From Roseovarius nubinhibens ISM (GTDB lineage Bacteria; Pseudomonadota; Alphaproteobacteria; Rhodobacterales; Rhodobacteraceae): a DNA stretch of 64,000 nucleotides. The notes beneath the pieces are model-generated. The model searched no databases and was not told the origin of the DNA. It worked only from the letters and a program-made list of their open reading frames with translations. The DNA lies in the NCBI RefSeq assembly GCF_000152625.1, contig NZ_CH724156.1:2658602-2722601 (forward strand), in the 5' to 3' direction. How positions within the stretch are numbered: the first letter of the stretch is position 1; every line of letters starts with the position of its first letter. Below, in pieces: positions 41,374 through 49,980 of this stretch. The translations under genes and the position numbers were made by a program.

Positions 41374-42021
41374 TCAGTCGTTATCGGTGAGCCCCGCGCC
41401 CGCCCCGGCGAGGCGGCTCGCCTCGGTGTCGGGGGCATAGGTGCGATGCGCCATCGCGCCGAGCCGCGCCGCATCGCCCGGCTCGATATGGCCGCGCCAG
41501 GCGCGGCGGACGGGCAGACCGCGCGGCGCGCTGTCCGCGCGCGCGACCTCGGCCAGCGCCGCCAAGGGCCGGCGCGGATCGGCGGCGGAGAGGTAGGAGC
41601 ACCGCTCGAACCGGGTGATGGTCACGCCCTCATAGGAGAGCCGCAGCCCGGTGCCGGTCATCTCGGCGGCGGCGGCCACGAAAGGGTAGAGCAGGAGCGG
41701 CTCGATCACGTCCTCAAGCGTGATGACCTCGCCCGCCGCCAGCGTTTCGGCCAGATCGCAGAGCGTCGCCCCGGCGCTGATCGGGCAGAGCCGCCCACCG
41801 GGGGCGGCCCAGGGCGCGGCGAGCCGGGCGGGGCGGATCATCGACGGCTCGGCCCGGTCGCAGGCGGCGAGCACCTGCGCCAGCGCCGCCGCCCCGTCGA
41901 GCCCCATGGCGCAGAGCCAGCGGGTGGCGCGGCCCGCCTCTTCGGCGAGGCCCCAGCTATAGCCCGCGCCGCGCGTCGCCTTCTTGGCCAGCCCTTCGAT
42001 TTCGCCCAGCGACCAGCTCAT
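41374..42021 (-). CDS. DUF3726-like protein
   Basis: A 215-aa protein from the ATG at 42021, overlapping the stop of the previous gene by four bases (ATGA). The frame is open for another 1.1 kb upstream, but that part is only a shadow of the 580-aa gene. The product starts MSWSLGEIEGLAKKATRGAG, then YSWGLAEEAGRATRWLCAMG, the pattern I associate with DUF3726. No catalytic motif is evident. Last gene of an operon with a 580-aa unknown protein, an M19-like protein and an aldehyde dehydrogenase. Confidence 0.7.
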   Translation of the reverse strand: MSWSLGEIEGLAKKATRGAGYSWGLAEEAGRATRWLCAMGLDGAAALAQVLAACDRAEPSMIRPARLAAPWAAPGGRLCPISAGATLCDLAETLAAGEVITLEDVIEPLLLYPFVAAAAEMTGTGLRLSYEGVTITRFERCSYLSAADPRRPLAALAEVARADSAPRGLPVRRAWRGHIEPGDAARLGAMAHRTYAPDTEASRLAGAGAGLTDND

Positions 42022-43760
42022 GCCATATCCTCTGCGTCGGTGGCCCCGTCGACGGTGCTGCCGTCGAGCATCGGATAGGTCCAGTCGTCGGCATTGCCCT
42101 CGGAGAGCTCTTCGGGGAAGGGGGCGTGTTGGAACATGGTGATGCGCAGCCAGCGGTCGGAGCGCGGATCGAAATGGCAGGCGCCGAAAAAGCTCAGCTT
42201 GGCGCGCAGCATGTCGATGGGCATCATCCCGGCGTCGATCGTGTTGTCGCGGATTTCGGCATAGGGGTGATCGCCGGTGATCTGCACCCGGCGGATGATG
42301 TGGCGGTGCTGCGGATGGGTGAGCAGGAACTCGGCCACGGTTGCGGCATCGCTGCGCAAGAGATCGGCATGGAGCCGGGCCGCGTCGCGCCCGGGGCAGA
42401 GCGGCTGTTCGTAGTCGTCGAGATCCTCGTCGAAACGCTGGCCGAGCCGGGGCTCGAGCTTGGCCTCGGAGACATACCAGACGCGGGCGCGGGGGTCTTG
42501 CGCTCGCCAGTCGATGGCGAGTGCCCAATCGTAGATGTCCTCGGTCAGCGCGCGCAATTGGGCGAGCGGCATCGCGCCCTGAATACGCATGCAGTCTTGT
42601 TCCTCGCAGGACATGGTGGAGGTCAGTTCGTCCACCAAGAGCCCGTAGGGTTCGAGCAGCAGCGAGGCGATCTGTTCCTGACCTTCGAGTGAACAGCTCT
42701 CTTCGGCCCAGCGAAACACCCGGTCCCAGGGGCGGTCGTGGATCAGATCGGCCTCGGGCAGCCAGTCGCAGAGCCGGTCGAGATCGGCGCGCAGCTCGGC
42801 CAGTTTCGCCAGTTGCACGGGATGCTCGGATGTCCAGTCCTGCGCATGGCGGCGGGCACGATAGGCATAGTCGCGAAAGGCCGCGGCCTCGGCCGGGGCG
42901 GCGGCGGGCAGCGAGCGGATGCGCGCCAGCGCGGTTTCGCGGGCATTGATCCATTGATGGATGAGCACCGGGTGATGGATGAGAAAGGGCGCCATGCCAA
43001 GCCCGGTGGAATTGCCGATGCCAAAGCTGCGGCGCAGCGCCGGGGCCAGCGGCACGGCGGTGTCCGGCGACCGGGTCCGCGCCATATGTTCGACCAGATC
43101 CATGATGAAGGCGCGGGTCAGATAGACCGAGAGCATCTCGACTTGAAACGGTCCACGGCATTCGTCGCGTGCAGCACTTTGTTCGCGGTCGGCGGCGCCG
43201 AATTTGCCCGAGCCATAGACCGCGGTGGTGCGCATCAGATAGCCCACCTCATGGATGCGGGCGGGATCGGGCTGCGTGCCTTGGGCGAGGCAATCGACCA
43301 CGTAATCCCACAGCCGCACCGAGCGGTTGGCCCGGCTCAGCGACAATTCGCGGTCCGAGATGCGGCCCGCCTCTTGTTTCGGGACATTGCGGGCGAGGCG
43401 GATGATGTCGGCCTCGGTGGGGATGCCGTCGAAGAGGGTAAAGGTCGCGTCCCAAGCGGTGGCGATCACCCGGTCCGAGCGCAGATGCGCGGGCAGGTCA
43501 TGGGCGAAGGCCACAAGGGAATAGGAATGGGTCGGGCCATGGGCGGTATAGATGGCATGGCCGGTGCCGCGCGCGTCGATCTCGAAGGCGCGGGTCTCGA
43601 ACCGCCAGTTTTCCGCCCGGAGCCGCCGCAGCAGCGTGCGCATGAAGGACAGGCGCGATTGATGGAAGGACCCGAGCCGGGCGAGACGCATGACATCGCG
43701 CGGGGCGCGCTTGGGCACCTGGGTGGCCTCGGCTGTCGCTGTCATGGTCTGGCCCGTCAT
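42018..43760 (-). CDS. Uncharacterised 580-aa protein in a catabolic-type operon
   Basis: The product is soluble, with no signal peptide or membrane helix. It is tryptophan-, histidine- and acid-rich: SFHQSRLSFMRTLLRRLRAE, HGPTHSYSLVAFAHDLPAHL, GMAPFLIHHPVLIHQWINAR, and a cysteine cluster STMSCEEQDCMRIQGAM. I do not recognise a family. A ribosome binding site (AGGA) precedes the ATG at 43760, and it begins 25 bases after the M19-like gene. The tight coupling to the DUF3726 gene suggests the two proteins act together. Confidence 0.75.
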   Translation of the reverse strand: MTGQTMTATAEATQVPKRAPRDVMRLARLGSFHQSRLSFMRTLLRRLRAENWRFETRAFEIDARGTGHAIYTAHGPTHSYSLVAFAHDLPAHLRSDRVIATAWDATFTLFDGIPTEADIIRLARNVPKQEAGRISDRELSLSRANRSVRLWDYVVDCLAQGTQPDPARIHEVGYLMRTTAVYGSGKFGAADREQSAARDECRGPFQVEMLSVYLTRAFIMDLVEHMARTRSPDTAVPLAPALRRSFGIGNSTGLGMAPFLIHHPVLIHQWINARETALARIRSLPAAAPAEAAAFRDYAYRARRHAQDWTSEHPVQLAKLAELRADLDRLCDWLPEADLIHDRPWDRVFRWAEESCSLEGQEQIASLLLEPYGLLVDELTSTMSCEEQDCMRIQGAMPLAQLRALTEDIYDWALAIDWRAQDPRARVWYVSEAKLEPRLGQRFDEDLDDYEQPLCPGRDAARLHADLLRSDAATVAEFLLTHPQHRHIIRRVQITGDHPYAEIRDNTIDAGMMPIDMLRAKLSFFGACHFDPRSDRWLRITMFQHAPFPEELSEGNADDWTYPMLDGSTVDGATDAEDMA

Positions 43761-43785
43761 CTGGCGATCCTGTCCCTATGTCCCG

Positions 43786-44772
43786 TTACGCTGCCTTGGC
43801 GGGGGTGAAGTTGGTGTCGAAGAAACGATACCAATTGCCGCCCATCAGCCCGGCCACCTCGTCGGGGGCAAAGCCGATCTGGCGCAGCCCGTCCTCGATC
43901 TTGCCAAAGTCGCGGTTGTCGCGGAACCAATGCGGCTGATCCGGGAAGCCGGGGGCGGCGGCGGAGCCTTCGCCATAGTCGATCTCCTTGGACCAGCGGC
44001 CGACGCGCATCCATTCGACGACGCTGTCGGGGTGATCTTGGCACAGATCCGAGCCGATGCCGAAATGTTCGACGCCAAAGCGGTCGGCGGCGGTGGCGAT
44101 CATGGCGCAGAACTCCTCGAGCGTGCAGTCGGTTTTGCCCTTGAGGTGGTGGGGATACATGGAAAAGCCCATCATGCCGCCGTTTTGGGTCACCGCGCGC
44201 ACCACATCGTCGCGCTTGTTGCGCAGGGCGGGTTGCCAGCTGTGGAGATTGGCGTGGGTGATGGTGATCGGACGTTCCGAGTGATCCGCCGCCTCGATGG
44301 TCGAGCGGTCGGCTGAATGGCTCATGTCGACGACGAGGCCCACGCGGTTCATTTCGCGGATGACCTGTTTGCCCATGCGGGTGAGGCCGGGGTCCTCGGC
44401 CTCGTAGCAGCCGGTGGCGAGCAGCGACTGGTTGTTGTAGCTCAGCTGCATGAAGCGGCCGCCGAGCTCGTGCAGGATCTCGACGAGGCCGATGTCATCC
44501 TCGATGGGCGAGGCGTTCTGGAAGCTCAGGAAAATGGCGGTGCGGCCGGTGTCGCGAGCAAGTTTCACATCGCTGGCCCAGCGGCCCTTGAAGATCAGAT
44601 CGGGGTAGGTTTCGAACCAGCGGTTCCACTGCGCCATGTTCTGCACGGTTTCGCGGAAATTCTCGTGATAGCAGATCGTTGCGTTGACCGCATCGACGCC
44701 GCCTTCGCGCATCTGGCGAAAGATTTTCTCGGACCAATTGGCATATTGCACGCAGTCGATGCGATAGGTCAT
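43786..44772 (-). CDS. M19 (membrane dipeptidase) family protein lacking the first metal motif
   Basis: A 328-aa TIM-barrel protein of the M19 amidohydrolase family. Recognised parts: GGVDAVNATICYHENF, VDMSHSADRSTIEAA, ITITHANLHSWQPALRNKRD, GIGSDLCQDHPD. In ordinary members the N-terminus has D-G-H-N-D, in which the His and Asp bind zinc. Here the same place reads IDCVQYANW, so both ligands are missing. The bridging glutamate of the usual IEG motif seems replaced by Gln in SFQNAS. It may bind one metal or act on an unusual substrate. It overlaps the aldehyde dehydrogenase gene by four bases. Confidence 0.8.
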   Translation of the reverse strand: MTYRIDCVQYANWSEKIFRQMREGGVDAVNATICYHENFRETVQNMAQWNRWFETYPDLIFKGRWASDVKLARDTGRTAIFLSFQNASPIEDDIGLVEILHELGGRFMQLSYNNQSLLATGCYEAEDPGLTRMGKQVIREMNRVGLVVDMSHSADRSTIEAADHSERPITITHANLHSWQPALRNKRDDVVRAVTQNGGMMGFSMYPHHLKGKTDCTLEEFCAMIATAADRFGVEHFGIGSDLCQDHPDSVVEWMRVGRWSKEIDYGEGSAAAPGFPDQPHWFRDNRDFGKIEDGLRQIGFAPDEVAGLMGGNWYRFFDTNFTPAKAA

Positions 44773-46220
44773 GCGGGCTCTCCAGCGGCGATATAGGCGG
44801 TTTTGACCACGGTGTAGAAGTCGCGGGCGTGCACGCCCTGTTCGCGCGGACCAAAGGAGCTGTCGCCGCGCCCGCCGAAGGGGACGTGGTAATCGGTGCC
44901 GGCGGTGGGCAGGTTGACGGTCACCACGCCGGTGCGGACGTTGCGGCGGAAATGGGTGGCGCGGGCGAGGCTTTGGGTCACGATCCCGGCGGTGAGGCCG
45001 AAATTGGTGTCGTTGACGGTGGCCAGAGCCTCGTCATAGCTGTCGACGCGGATCACGCTGGTCAGCGGCGCGAACATTTCCTCGCGGTTGATGCGCATGT
45101 CGTTACGGGTGTTGAGGAAGACGCCGGGCGACATGAAATAGCCCTCGGTCTCGCGCTCGAGCCGCAGACCGCCGCAGGCCAGCTCGGCCCCTTCAGAGCG
45201 GCCAAGCTCGACATAGGCGAGGTTCTCGTCGAGCTGCTGCTGGCTCACCACCGGGCCCATCTGGGTGCCCTCGGCCAGCGCATGGCCGACTTTCATCGCC
45301 TCGGCCCCGGCGATGAGTTTCTCGACAAAGGCGTCATGAATGCCCGCGTGCACGACGAGCCGCGAGGAGGCGGTGCATTTCTGGCCGGTGCCGCCGAAGG
45401 CGCCTCCGAGCGCCAGGCTCACCGCCAGATCGAGATTGGCGTCATCCATCACGGCAAGCGCGTTTTTCGAGCCCATTTCCATCTGTACGCGGGTGAAATT
45501 GCCCACCGCCGCCGAGGCGATGCCCCGGCCCACCGGCACCGAGCCGGTGAAGGAGATGGCGTCGACGCGGGGGCTTTCGACCAGACGCTGGCCGACATCG
45601 CGGCCCGCGCCCATCACCAGGTTGAAGAGACCGGCGGGGATGTCCTGACGGGCGATGATTTCGGTGAGCGCCACGGCGGAGGCCGGGGTGATATTGGCGG
45701 GTTTCCAGATCACCGCATTGCCATAGGCGAGCGCCGGGGCGATTTTCCAGCTGGCGGTGGCGGTGGGGAAGTTCCACGGGCTGATCACCGCGACGGTGCC
45801 GACCGGTTCGCGGCGCACATCGACCTCGACCCCGGGGCGGACGCTGTCGGCGTTCTCGCCGATCTGGCGCAGGATTTCATGGGCGTAATAGGTAAAGAAC
45901 TGACCGGCGCGATAGACCTCGCCACGGCCCTCGGCGAGCGGCTTGCCCTCTTCGCGGCTCAAGAGCGTGCCGAGCTCTTCGGCGCGTTGCATCATCTCGG
46001 TGCCGATGGCCATGAGCACCGCCTGTTTGCGCTCGAGCCCGTAACCGGCCCATTCCGCCTGCGCCTTGGCGGCGGCGTCGAGGGCTGCGTCGAGCTGATC
46101 GGCGCTGGCCTGTGCATAGGTGCCGACGAGGTCCGACAGATCGGAAGGGTTGCGATTCTCGACCGCGTCCTGGCCCGCGACCCATTGGCCCGCAATATAG
46201 TTTTTCTGAAGCTCGGTCAT
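44769..46220 (-). CDS. NAD(P)-dependent aldehyde dehydrogenase
   Basis: A 483-aa enzyme starting at the ATG at 46220 (MTELQKNYIAGQWV). Complete family signatures: SPWNFPTATASWKIAPALAY, FTGSVPVGRGIA, the general-base glutamate in MEMGSKNALAVMD, the catalytic cysteine in GGTGQKCTASSRLV, and EEMFAPLTSVIRVD. Substrate unknown. It is the first gene of a four-gene operon and lies 120 bases from the LysR gene transcribed in the same direction, which probably controls it. Confidence 0.92.
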   Translation of the reverse strand: MTELQKNYIAGQWVAGQDAVENRNPSDLSDLVGTYAQASADQLDAALDAAAKAQAEWAGYGLERKQAVLMAIGTEMMQRAEELGTLLSREEGKPLAEGRGEVYRAGQFFTYYAHEILRQIGENADSVRPGVEVDVRREPVGTVAVISPWNFPTATASWKIAPALAYGNAVIWKPANITPASAVALTEIIARQDIPAGLFNLVMGAGRDVGQRLVESPRVDAISFTGSVPVGRGIASAAVGNFTRVQMEMGSKNALAVMDDANLDLAVSLALGGAFGGTGQKCTASSRLVVHAGIHDAFVEKLIAGAEAMKVGHALAEGTQMGPVVSQQQLDENLAYVELGRSEGAELACGGLRLERETEGYFMSPGVFLNTRNDMRINREEMFAPLTSVIRVDSYDEALATVNDTNFGLTAGIVTQSLARATHFRRNVRTGVVTVNLPTAGTDYHVPFGGRGDSSFGPREQGVHARDFYTVVKTAYIAAGEPA

Positions 46221-46339
46221 GACATCACCCGCGATATGAAAGGAAAGACGCCCCAAGGGGGCGGTTGCCCACATCAAGACCGGAAAGACCCGTTAAGGCA
46301 AATGCAAAAAACTTGAAAAATATTCAGTTAATTTGAATT

Positions 46340-47284
46340 TTAGTCTTGGCGTGTGTCAGGGCCGTCGGCGGGGCGCGGTGACATGCTGCGCGGGCGCACG
46401 GGTTTGAGCGTCGCACGGTCGAGATCGGCGGCGCGCAGGGCGGCGACCAGCGCCCGTGTGGCCGGGGTCTGCATCATCTGCGGCGGGGTGAGCATCCAGA
46501 CCTCGCGCCGGGTCTCGCATTGTTGCAGCGGCAGAAATTCGAGGTCGAGAAATTCCGGCAGGATCGACAGTTCCGGCAGGATCGAAATGCCCGCCCCGGC
46601 GCGCACCATGCTCAGGATCGAGGCGGTGTTGCGCACAAAGAGGGTCGAGCCGTCGAGGATCGGCTGAAACCCCGGGTCGGGGATATGCTGGCAGAGCCCA
46701 TTGGCGATAAAGCGGTGATCGGCGAGATCGGCCCAGTCGAGCCGCGACCAGTTCTGTGCCAGCGGGTGATCGACGGGGCAGACCACGCCAAAGGCATCGG
46801 TCAGCACCAGTTCGCGGTCAAACCCCTGCATCGGGCCGATGGAGGCGAGCGCGATATCGGCGCGCCCGGCGGCAAGATCGCGCTGGATCGTGGCGCTATC
46901 TGTGTCGCTGATCTCGACCCGGACGCCGGGAAAATCCTGCATGAAGGATTTGAGCAGCGGCGGCAGGATCACCTGCGCCACCGAGGGCGTGGCCGAGAGG
47001 CGCACATTGCCATGTTCGGCGCGCGACAGGCTCTCGATGCTGCGCACGGTGCGTTCAAAATGATCAAGCTCGCGCTCGGCCTCGGCGCGGATCAACTCGC
47101 CCAGGGGGGTGAGCCGCGATTTGCGGGCGGATTCGAACAGCGGCGCGCCGATGTGATCCTCGAACTGGCGCAACATCATCGAGACCGCCGAGGGCGTGCG
47201 CCCCAGCATATCGGCCGCGTCCGCAAGGCTGCCGTGATCGGCAACCGCCCGGAAACAGCGCAGCATCTCGATCTTGATCGCCAT
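46340..47284 (-). CDS. LysR-family transcriptional regulator
   Basis: A 314-aa regulator from the ATG at 47284, after AAGGAGAA. The long frame upstream from 47560 has no homology. The N-terminal winged helix is clear (MLRCFRAVADHGSLADAADM, LGRTPSAVSMMLRQFEDHIG, APLFESARKSRLTPLGELI), followed by a periplasmic-binding-type effector domain. Position suggests control of the aldehyde dehydrogenase operon downstream. Confidence 0.9.
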   Translation of the reverse strand: MAIKIEMLRCFRAVADHGSLADAADMLGRTPSAVSMMLRQFEDHIGAPLFESARKSRLTPLGELIRAEAERELDHFERTVRSIESLSRAEHGNVRLSATPSVAQVILPPLLKSFMQDFPGVRVEISDTDSATIQRDLAAGRADIALASIGPMQGFDRELVLTDAFGVVCPVDHPLAQNWSRLDWADLADHRFIANGLCQHIPDPGFQPILDGSTLFVRNTASILSMVRAGAGISILPELSILPEFLDLEFLPLQQCETRREVWMLTPPQMMQTPATRALVAALRAADLDRATLKPVRPRSMSPRPADGPDTRQD

Positions 47285-47315
47285 CGCGTTCTCCTTGGAT
47301 GGGCGGCATGTGCCA

Positions 47316-47371
47316 GGGCAGGCTAGGGGCAGGCCTCTGGGCAGGTTTCTGGGCAGGCTAAGGGCATTTCC
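47316..47371. repeat. 11-12-bp GGGCAGG tandem repeat upstream of the LysR gene
   Basis: Units GGGCAGGCTAG, GGGCAGGCCTCT, GGGCAGGTTTCT, GGGCAGGCTAA and a last GGGCATTTCC run consecutively. They begin 32 bases before the LysR start codon and therefore lie in its leader or promoter. Spacing of 11-12 bases would put each unit on one face of the helix. Confidence 0.65.
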
Positions 47372-47498
47372 TTTACTTTGCCATAAGCCGTGTTGGAAAA
47401 GAACTGCGCCGGGGGTCTGGGCCGGGTCAGTGCGGGATTTCGCATCTTGCCCGTGGCCGGGGAATTTGAAATAACCGGACTGGATCAAGGAGTATGCC

Positions 47499-47810
47499 AT
47501 GTCTGCACGTATTTTCCGCCCGGCCCGCACTGCGATGTCGTCGGGCACGGCCAAGACCAAACATTGGGTTCTGGAATATGTGGCGGATCAGGCGCGGGCG
47601 GTGGATCCGCTCATGGGCTGGACCTCTTCGGCGGACACGCAGGCTCAGGTGCGGATCAATTTCCCCACCAAGGAGGCCGCGCTCGACTATGCCCAGGAGC
47701 ATGGGATCGACGCCGTGGTGCAAGAGCCCAAGACGCGCAAGCCCAACATCCGCCCCGGCGGCTATGGGGAAAATTTCGCCACCAACCGGCGTGGCGTCTG
47801 GACCCATTAA
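47499..47810 (+). CDS. NDUFS4-like NADH dehydrogenase (complex I) accessory subunit
   Basis: A 103-aa protein with the ETC_C1_NDUFS4 pattern: [60 protein letters not shown], and [21 protein letters not shown]. In alphaproteobacteria and mitochondria it stabilises the matrix arm of complex I. Encoded alone, divergent from the LysR gene. Two hairpins follow the stop codon. Confidence 0.92.
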   Translation: MSARIFRPARTAMSSGTAKTKHWVLEYVADQARAVDPLMGWTSSADTQAQVRINFPTKEAALDYAQEHGIDAVVQEPKTRKPNIRPGGYGENFATNRRGVWTH

Positions 47811-47830
47811 CCCCCGGTAACCGGCCCACC

Positions 47831-47874
47831 GCAGTCTTGAAAAGACTGCGAATGGAAATCTTTTCAAGATTTCC
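47831..47874. terminator. Pair of adjacent hairpins, mutually complementary
   Basis: Hairpin one is GCAGTCTT-GAA-AAGACTGC at 47831-47849, hairpin two GGAAATCTT-TTC-AAGATTTCC at 47854-47874, both perfect. The segment TCTTGAAAAGA of the first is the exact reverse complement of TCTTTTCAAGA in the second, so the two can also pair with each other. No T-run follows. They lie between the NDUFS4-like and MYG1 genes. Confidence 0.65.
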
Positions 47875-47945
47875 CTCTCAGAGCCGCAGGCATTGGCGGG
47901 ACCGATGCCACACCCTGCGGTCCCCTGTCTCGAAAGGCCTGCGCC

Positions 47946-48863
47946 ATGCAGATCACCCATCTCGTCACCCATTCCGGCGGGTTTCATGCCGATGAGCTCT
48001 TGTCCTCGGTGGTGCTCAGCCGGCTCTATCCCGAGGCCACGATCGTTCGGTCGCGCGAGGCCGAGTGGATCACGCCGGGGGCGGGGCGGATCATCTATGA
48101 CGTGGGGCGGGGCTATGACGCCGCGGCGCGGCTCTTTGATCATCATCAGCGGCCCAACCCGCTGCGCGAGGATGGCCAGCCCTATAGCTCTTTCGGGCTG
48201 ATCTGGCATCACTACGGGCGCGATTATCTGAGGGCGCTGGCGGTGCCGGAGGCGGATATCGAAGAGGTCCATGCCGCCTTTGATCGCGGCTTTGTGCTAC
48301 CCGTCGATCTTTTGGACAATGGCGCGATTGATCCTTCGGAGGCCGGGGCGCTGGCGGGGATGACCCTGCCTGAGCTCTTGGAGACGCTGAAGCCGGTGTT
48401 TGACGACCGGGGCGAGGCGGCGGATGACCGGGCCTTTGCCGAGGCGCTGCCGGTGGCGCGGGCCTTTGTCGAGGCGGGGGTGCGGGCGCGTGCGGCCAAG
48501 CGCCGGGCCGAGGCGATGGTCAGCGAAGCGATCGTCGCGGCGGGGGCGTCGCGGGTGCTCGAGCTGCCGATGGGGATGCCGTTCCGCTCGGCGGTCGAGA
48601 AGGCGGGGGCGGATCATCTGCTGTTCGTGGTGCATCCGCGCGGCGAGGATTGGGCGCTCACCACCATCCGCAAATCGGGCGGCAGTTTCGAGAACCGGGC
48701 CGATCTGCCCGAGGCTTGGGCCGGGCTCACCGATGTGGCGCTGGAAGAGGCGAGCGGAGTCGCGGGCGCGAAATTCTGTCACAACGGGCGATTCATTGCC
48801 GTGGCGGCGACGCGCGAGGCGGTGATGGCGCTGGCCGATCTGGCGGTGGCCGAGGCGGGCTAG
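47946..48863 (+). CDS. MYG1/GAMM1 family protein (predicted DHH-like exonuclease)
   Basis: A 305-aa protein with the family's metal-binding signatures: VTHSGGFHADELLSS near residue 10, VYDVG-like IIYDVG at 49-54, and LFDHHQRPN with Asp65-His66-His67. The C-terminal part has WALTTIRKSGGSFENR and AKFCHNGRFIAVAATREA. The eukaryotic homologue is a 3'-5' RNA exonuclease in nucleus and mitochondria; the bacterial role is not established. Single gene, preceded by the double hairpin. Confidence 0.9.
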   Translation: MQITHLVTHSGGFHADELLSSVVLSRLYPEATIVRSREAEWITPGAGRIIYDVGRGYDAAARLFDHHQRPNPLREDGQPYSSFGLIWHHYGRDYLRALAVPEADIEEVHAAFDRGFVLPVDLLDNGAIDPSEAGALAGMTLPELLETLKPVFDDRGEAADDRAFAEALPVARAFVEAGVRARAAKRRAEAMVSEAIVAAGASRVLELPMGMPFRSAVEKAGADHLLFVVHPRGEDWALTTIRKSGGSFENRADLPEAWAGLTDVALEEASGVAGAKFCHNGRFIAVAATREAVMALADLAVAEAG

Positions 48864-48891
48864 GCTCGCGCGCGGCGGATGAGCGTCGCGC

Positions 48892-49010
48892 TGTAACCTG
48901 TTACATAGCGGGATTTTTTGCCTATTGGGCCTGCGCCGCGGGATAGCGGTGCGGGGGCGGTGCATTTTGCTGTTTGGCGGGTGATCGGATATTGCGATCA
49001 TAATTGATCG
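48892..49010. promoter_or_regulatory. AT-rich promoter region with two palindromes ahead of the TRAP operon
   Basis: TGTAAC-CT-GTTACA lies at 48892-48905, and CGATCA-TAAT-TGATCG at 48995-49010, 64 bases before the first gene of the operon. A further GATCG at 48983-48987 gives three related half-sites in 30 bases. The patch is much richer in A+T than its surroundings. These are candidate operators, perhaps for the LysR protein encoded at 53543-54421. Confidence 0.5.
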
Positions 49011-49073
49011 AAAAATACAGTTTTATCTTATACCAGAAATTCGGCATGCTTCGGGACCTATCAGGAGGCCCGA

Positions 49074-49913
49074 ATGGAATCGCCGATCACTCTGCCCAAG
49101 CTGCGCCATGCCGATCTTGCGCCACTGTCTCTGACCCAGGTGCGCCGCGCGATGCGCGAGAACCGCTATGCGGGGCCAACGGCGGGGCTCTGTGACGGGC
49201 GGTTGCAGTGCAATATGGTGATCCTGCCCGCCGCTTATGGCGCGGAGTTTCAGACGTTTTGCGAAGAGAACCCGGTGTTCTGCCCGCTCTTGGGCGTGTC
49301 GGAGCCGGGGCAGCCGCATCTGCCCGCCTTGGGCGCCGAGATCGACCTGCGCCATGATCTGCCGCTGTTCTTCGTCTATCGCCCCGGTCAGACGGTCGAG
49401 CGGCGCCAAGATATTTCGGCGCTCTGGCGCGACGATTTTCAGGCCTTTGCCATCGGCTGTTCCTTTACCTTTGAACATGCGCTGATGCGCGAGGGGATTG
49501 GCATGCGCCATATCGAGGAAGATGTGACCGTGCCGATGTATCGCACCGATATCGCCACCGTGCCGTCGGGGGTGTTTTCCGGCCCGGCGGTGGTCAGCAT
49601 GCGGCCGGTGCGCGAGGATCAGGTCGACCGGGTGGCCGAGATCTGCCGCCAGTTCCCCCATGCCCATGGCGCGCCCATTCATGCGGGCGATCCGGCCACC
49701 ATCGGCATCCAGGATGTGATGCGGCCCGATTGGGGCGATGCGGTCAGTCTCAAGCCCGGCGAGGTGCCGGTGTTCTGGGGCTGTGGCGTCACCTCGCAAA
49801 TGGCAGTGACCCAGGCCGCGCCGGAGATCGCCATCACCCATGCGCCCGGTGCGATGCTGATCACCGATGCCGATGAGATTGCGCCGCCGGGCTGGGGCCG
49901 GGCGGCACAGTGA
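49074..49913 (+). CDS. DUF1445 / D-glutamate cyclase-like hydro-lyase family protein
   Basis: A 279-aa protein with the DUF1445 pattern: QVRRAMRENRYAGPTAGLCD, LQCNMVILPAAYGAEFQTFC, GCSFTFEHALMREGIGMRHI, VVSMRPVREDQVDRV, and late VFWGCGVTSQMAV with ITHAPGAMLITD. The mammalian relative hydrates 5-oxo-D-proline to D-glutamate. The start has an AGGAGG ribosome binding site. First gene of an operon continuing with a TRAP transporter, DUF2848 and an amidase, which suggests opening of a cyclic amide. Confidence 0.88.
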   Translation: MESPITLPKLRHADLAPLSLTQVRRAMRENRYAGPTAGLCDGRLQCNMVILPAAYGAEFQTFCEENPVFCPLLGVSEPGQPHLPALGAEIDLRHDLPLFFVYRPGQTVERRQDISALWRDDFQAFAIGCSFTFEHALMREGIGMRHIEEDVTVPMYRTDIATVPSGVFSGPAVVSMRPVREDQVDRVAEICRQFPHAHGAPIHAGDPATIGIQDVMRPDWGDAVSLKPGEVPVFWGCGVTSQMAVTQAAPEIAITHAPGAMLITDADEIAPPGWGRAAQ

Positions 49914-49980
49914 CCATGCGTGCGAGTGCGAAGACGGTTCAACACGACGCTTTACCACGGGTTCAACAAGGAGAAACGAG

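Noticed and set aside
42022-43161. Upstream extension of the DUF3726 frame to 595 codons
   Set aside because: This part is the 580-aa gene read in another frame. Family sequence begins only at the ATG at 42021, which overlaps the preceding stop.
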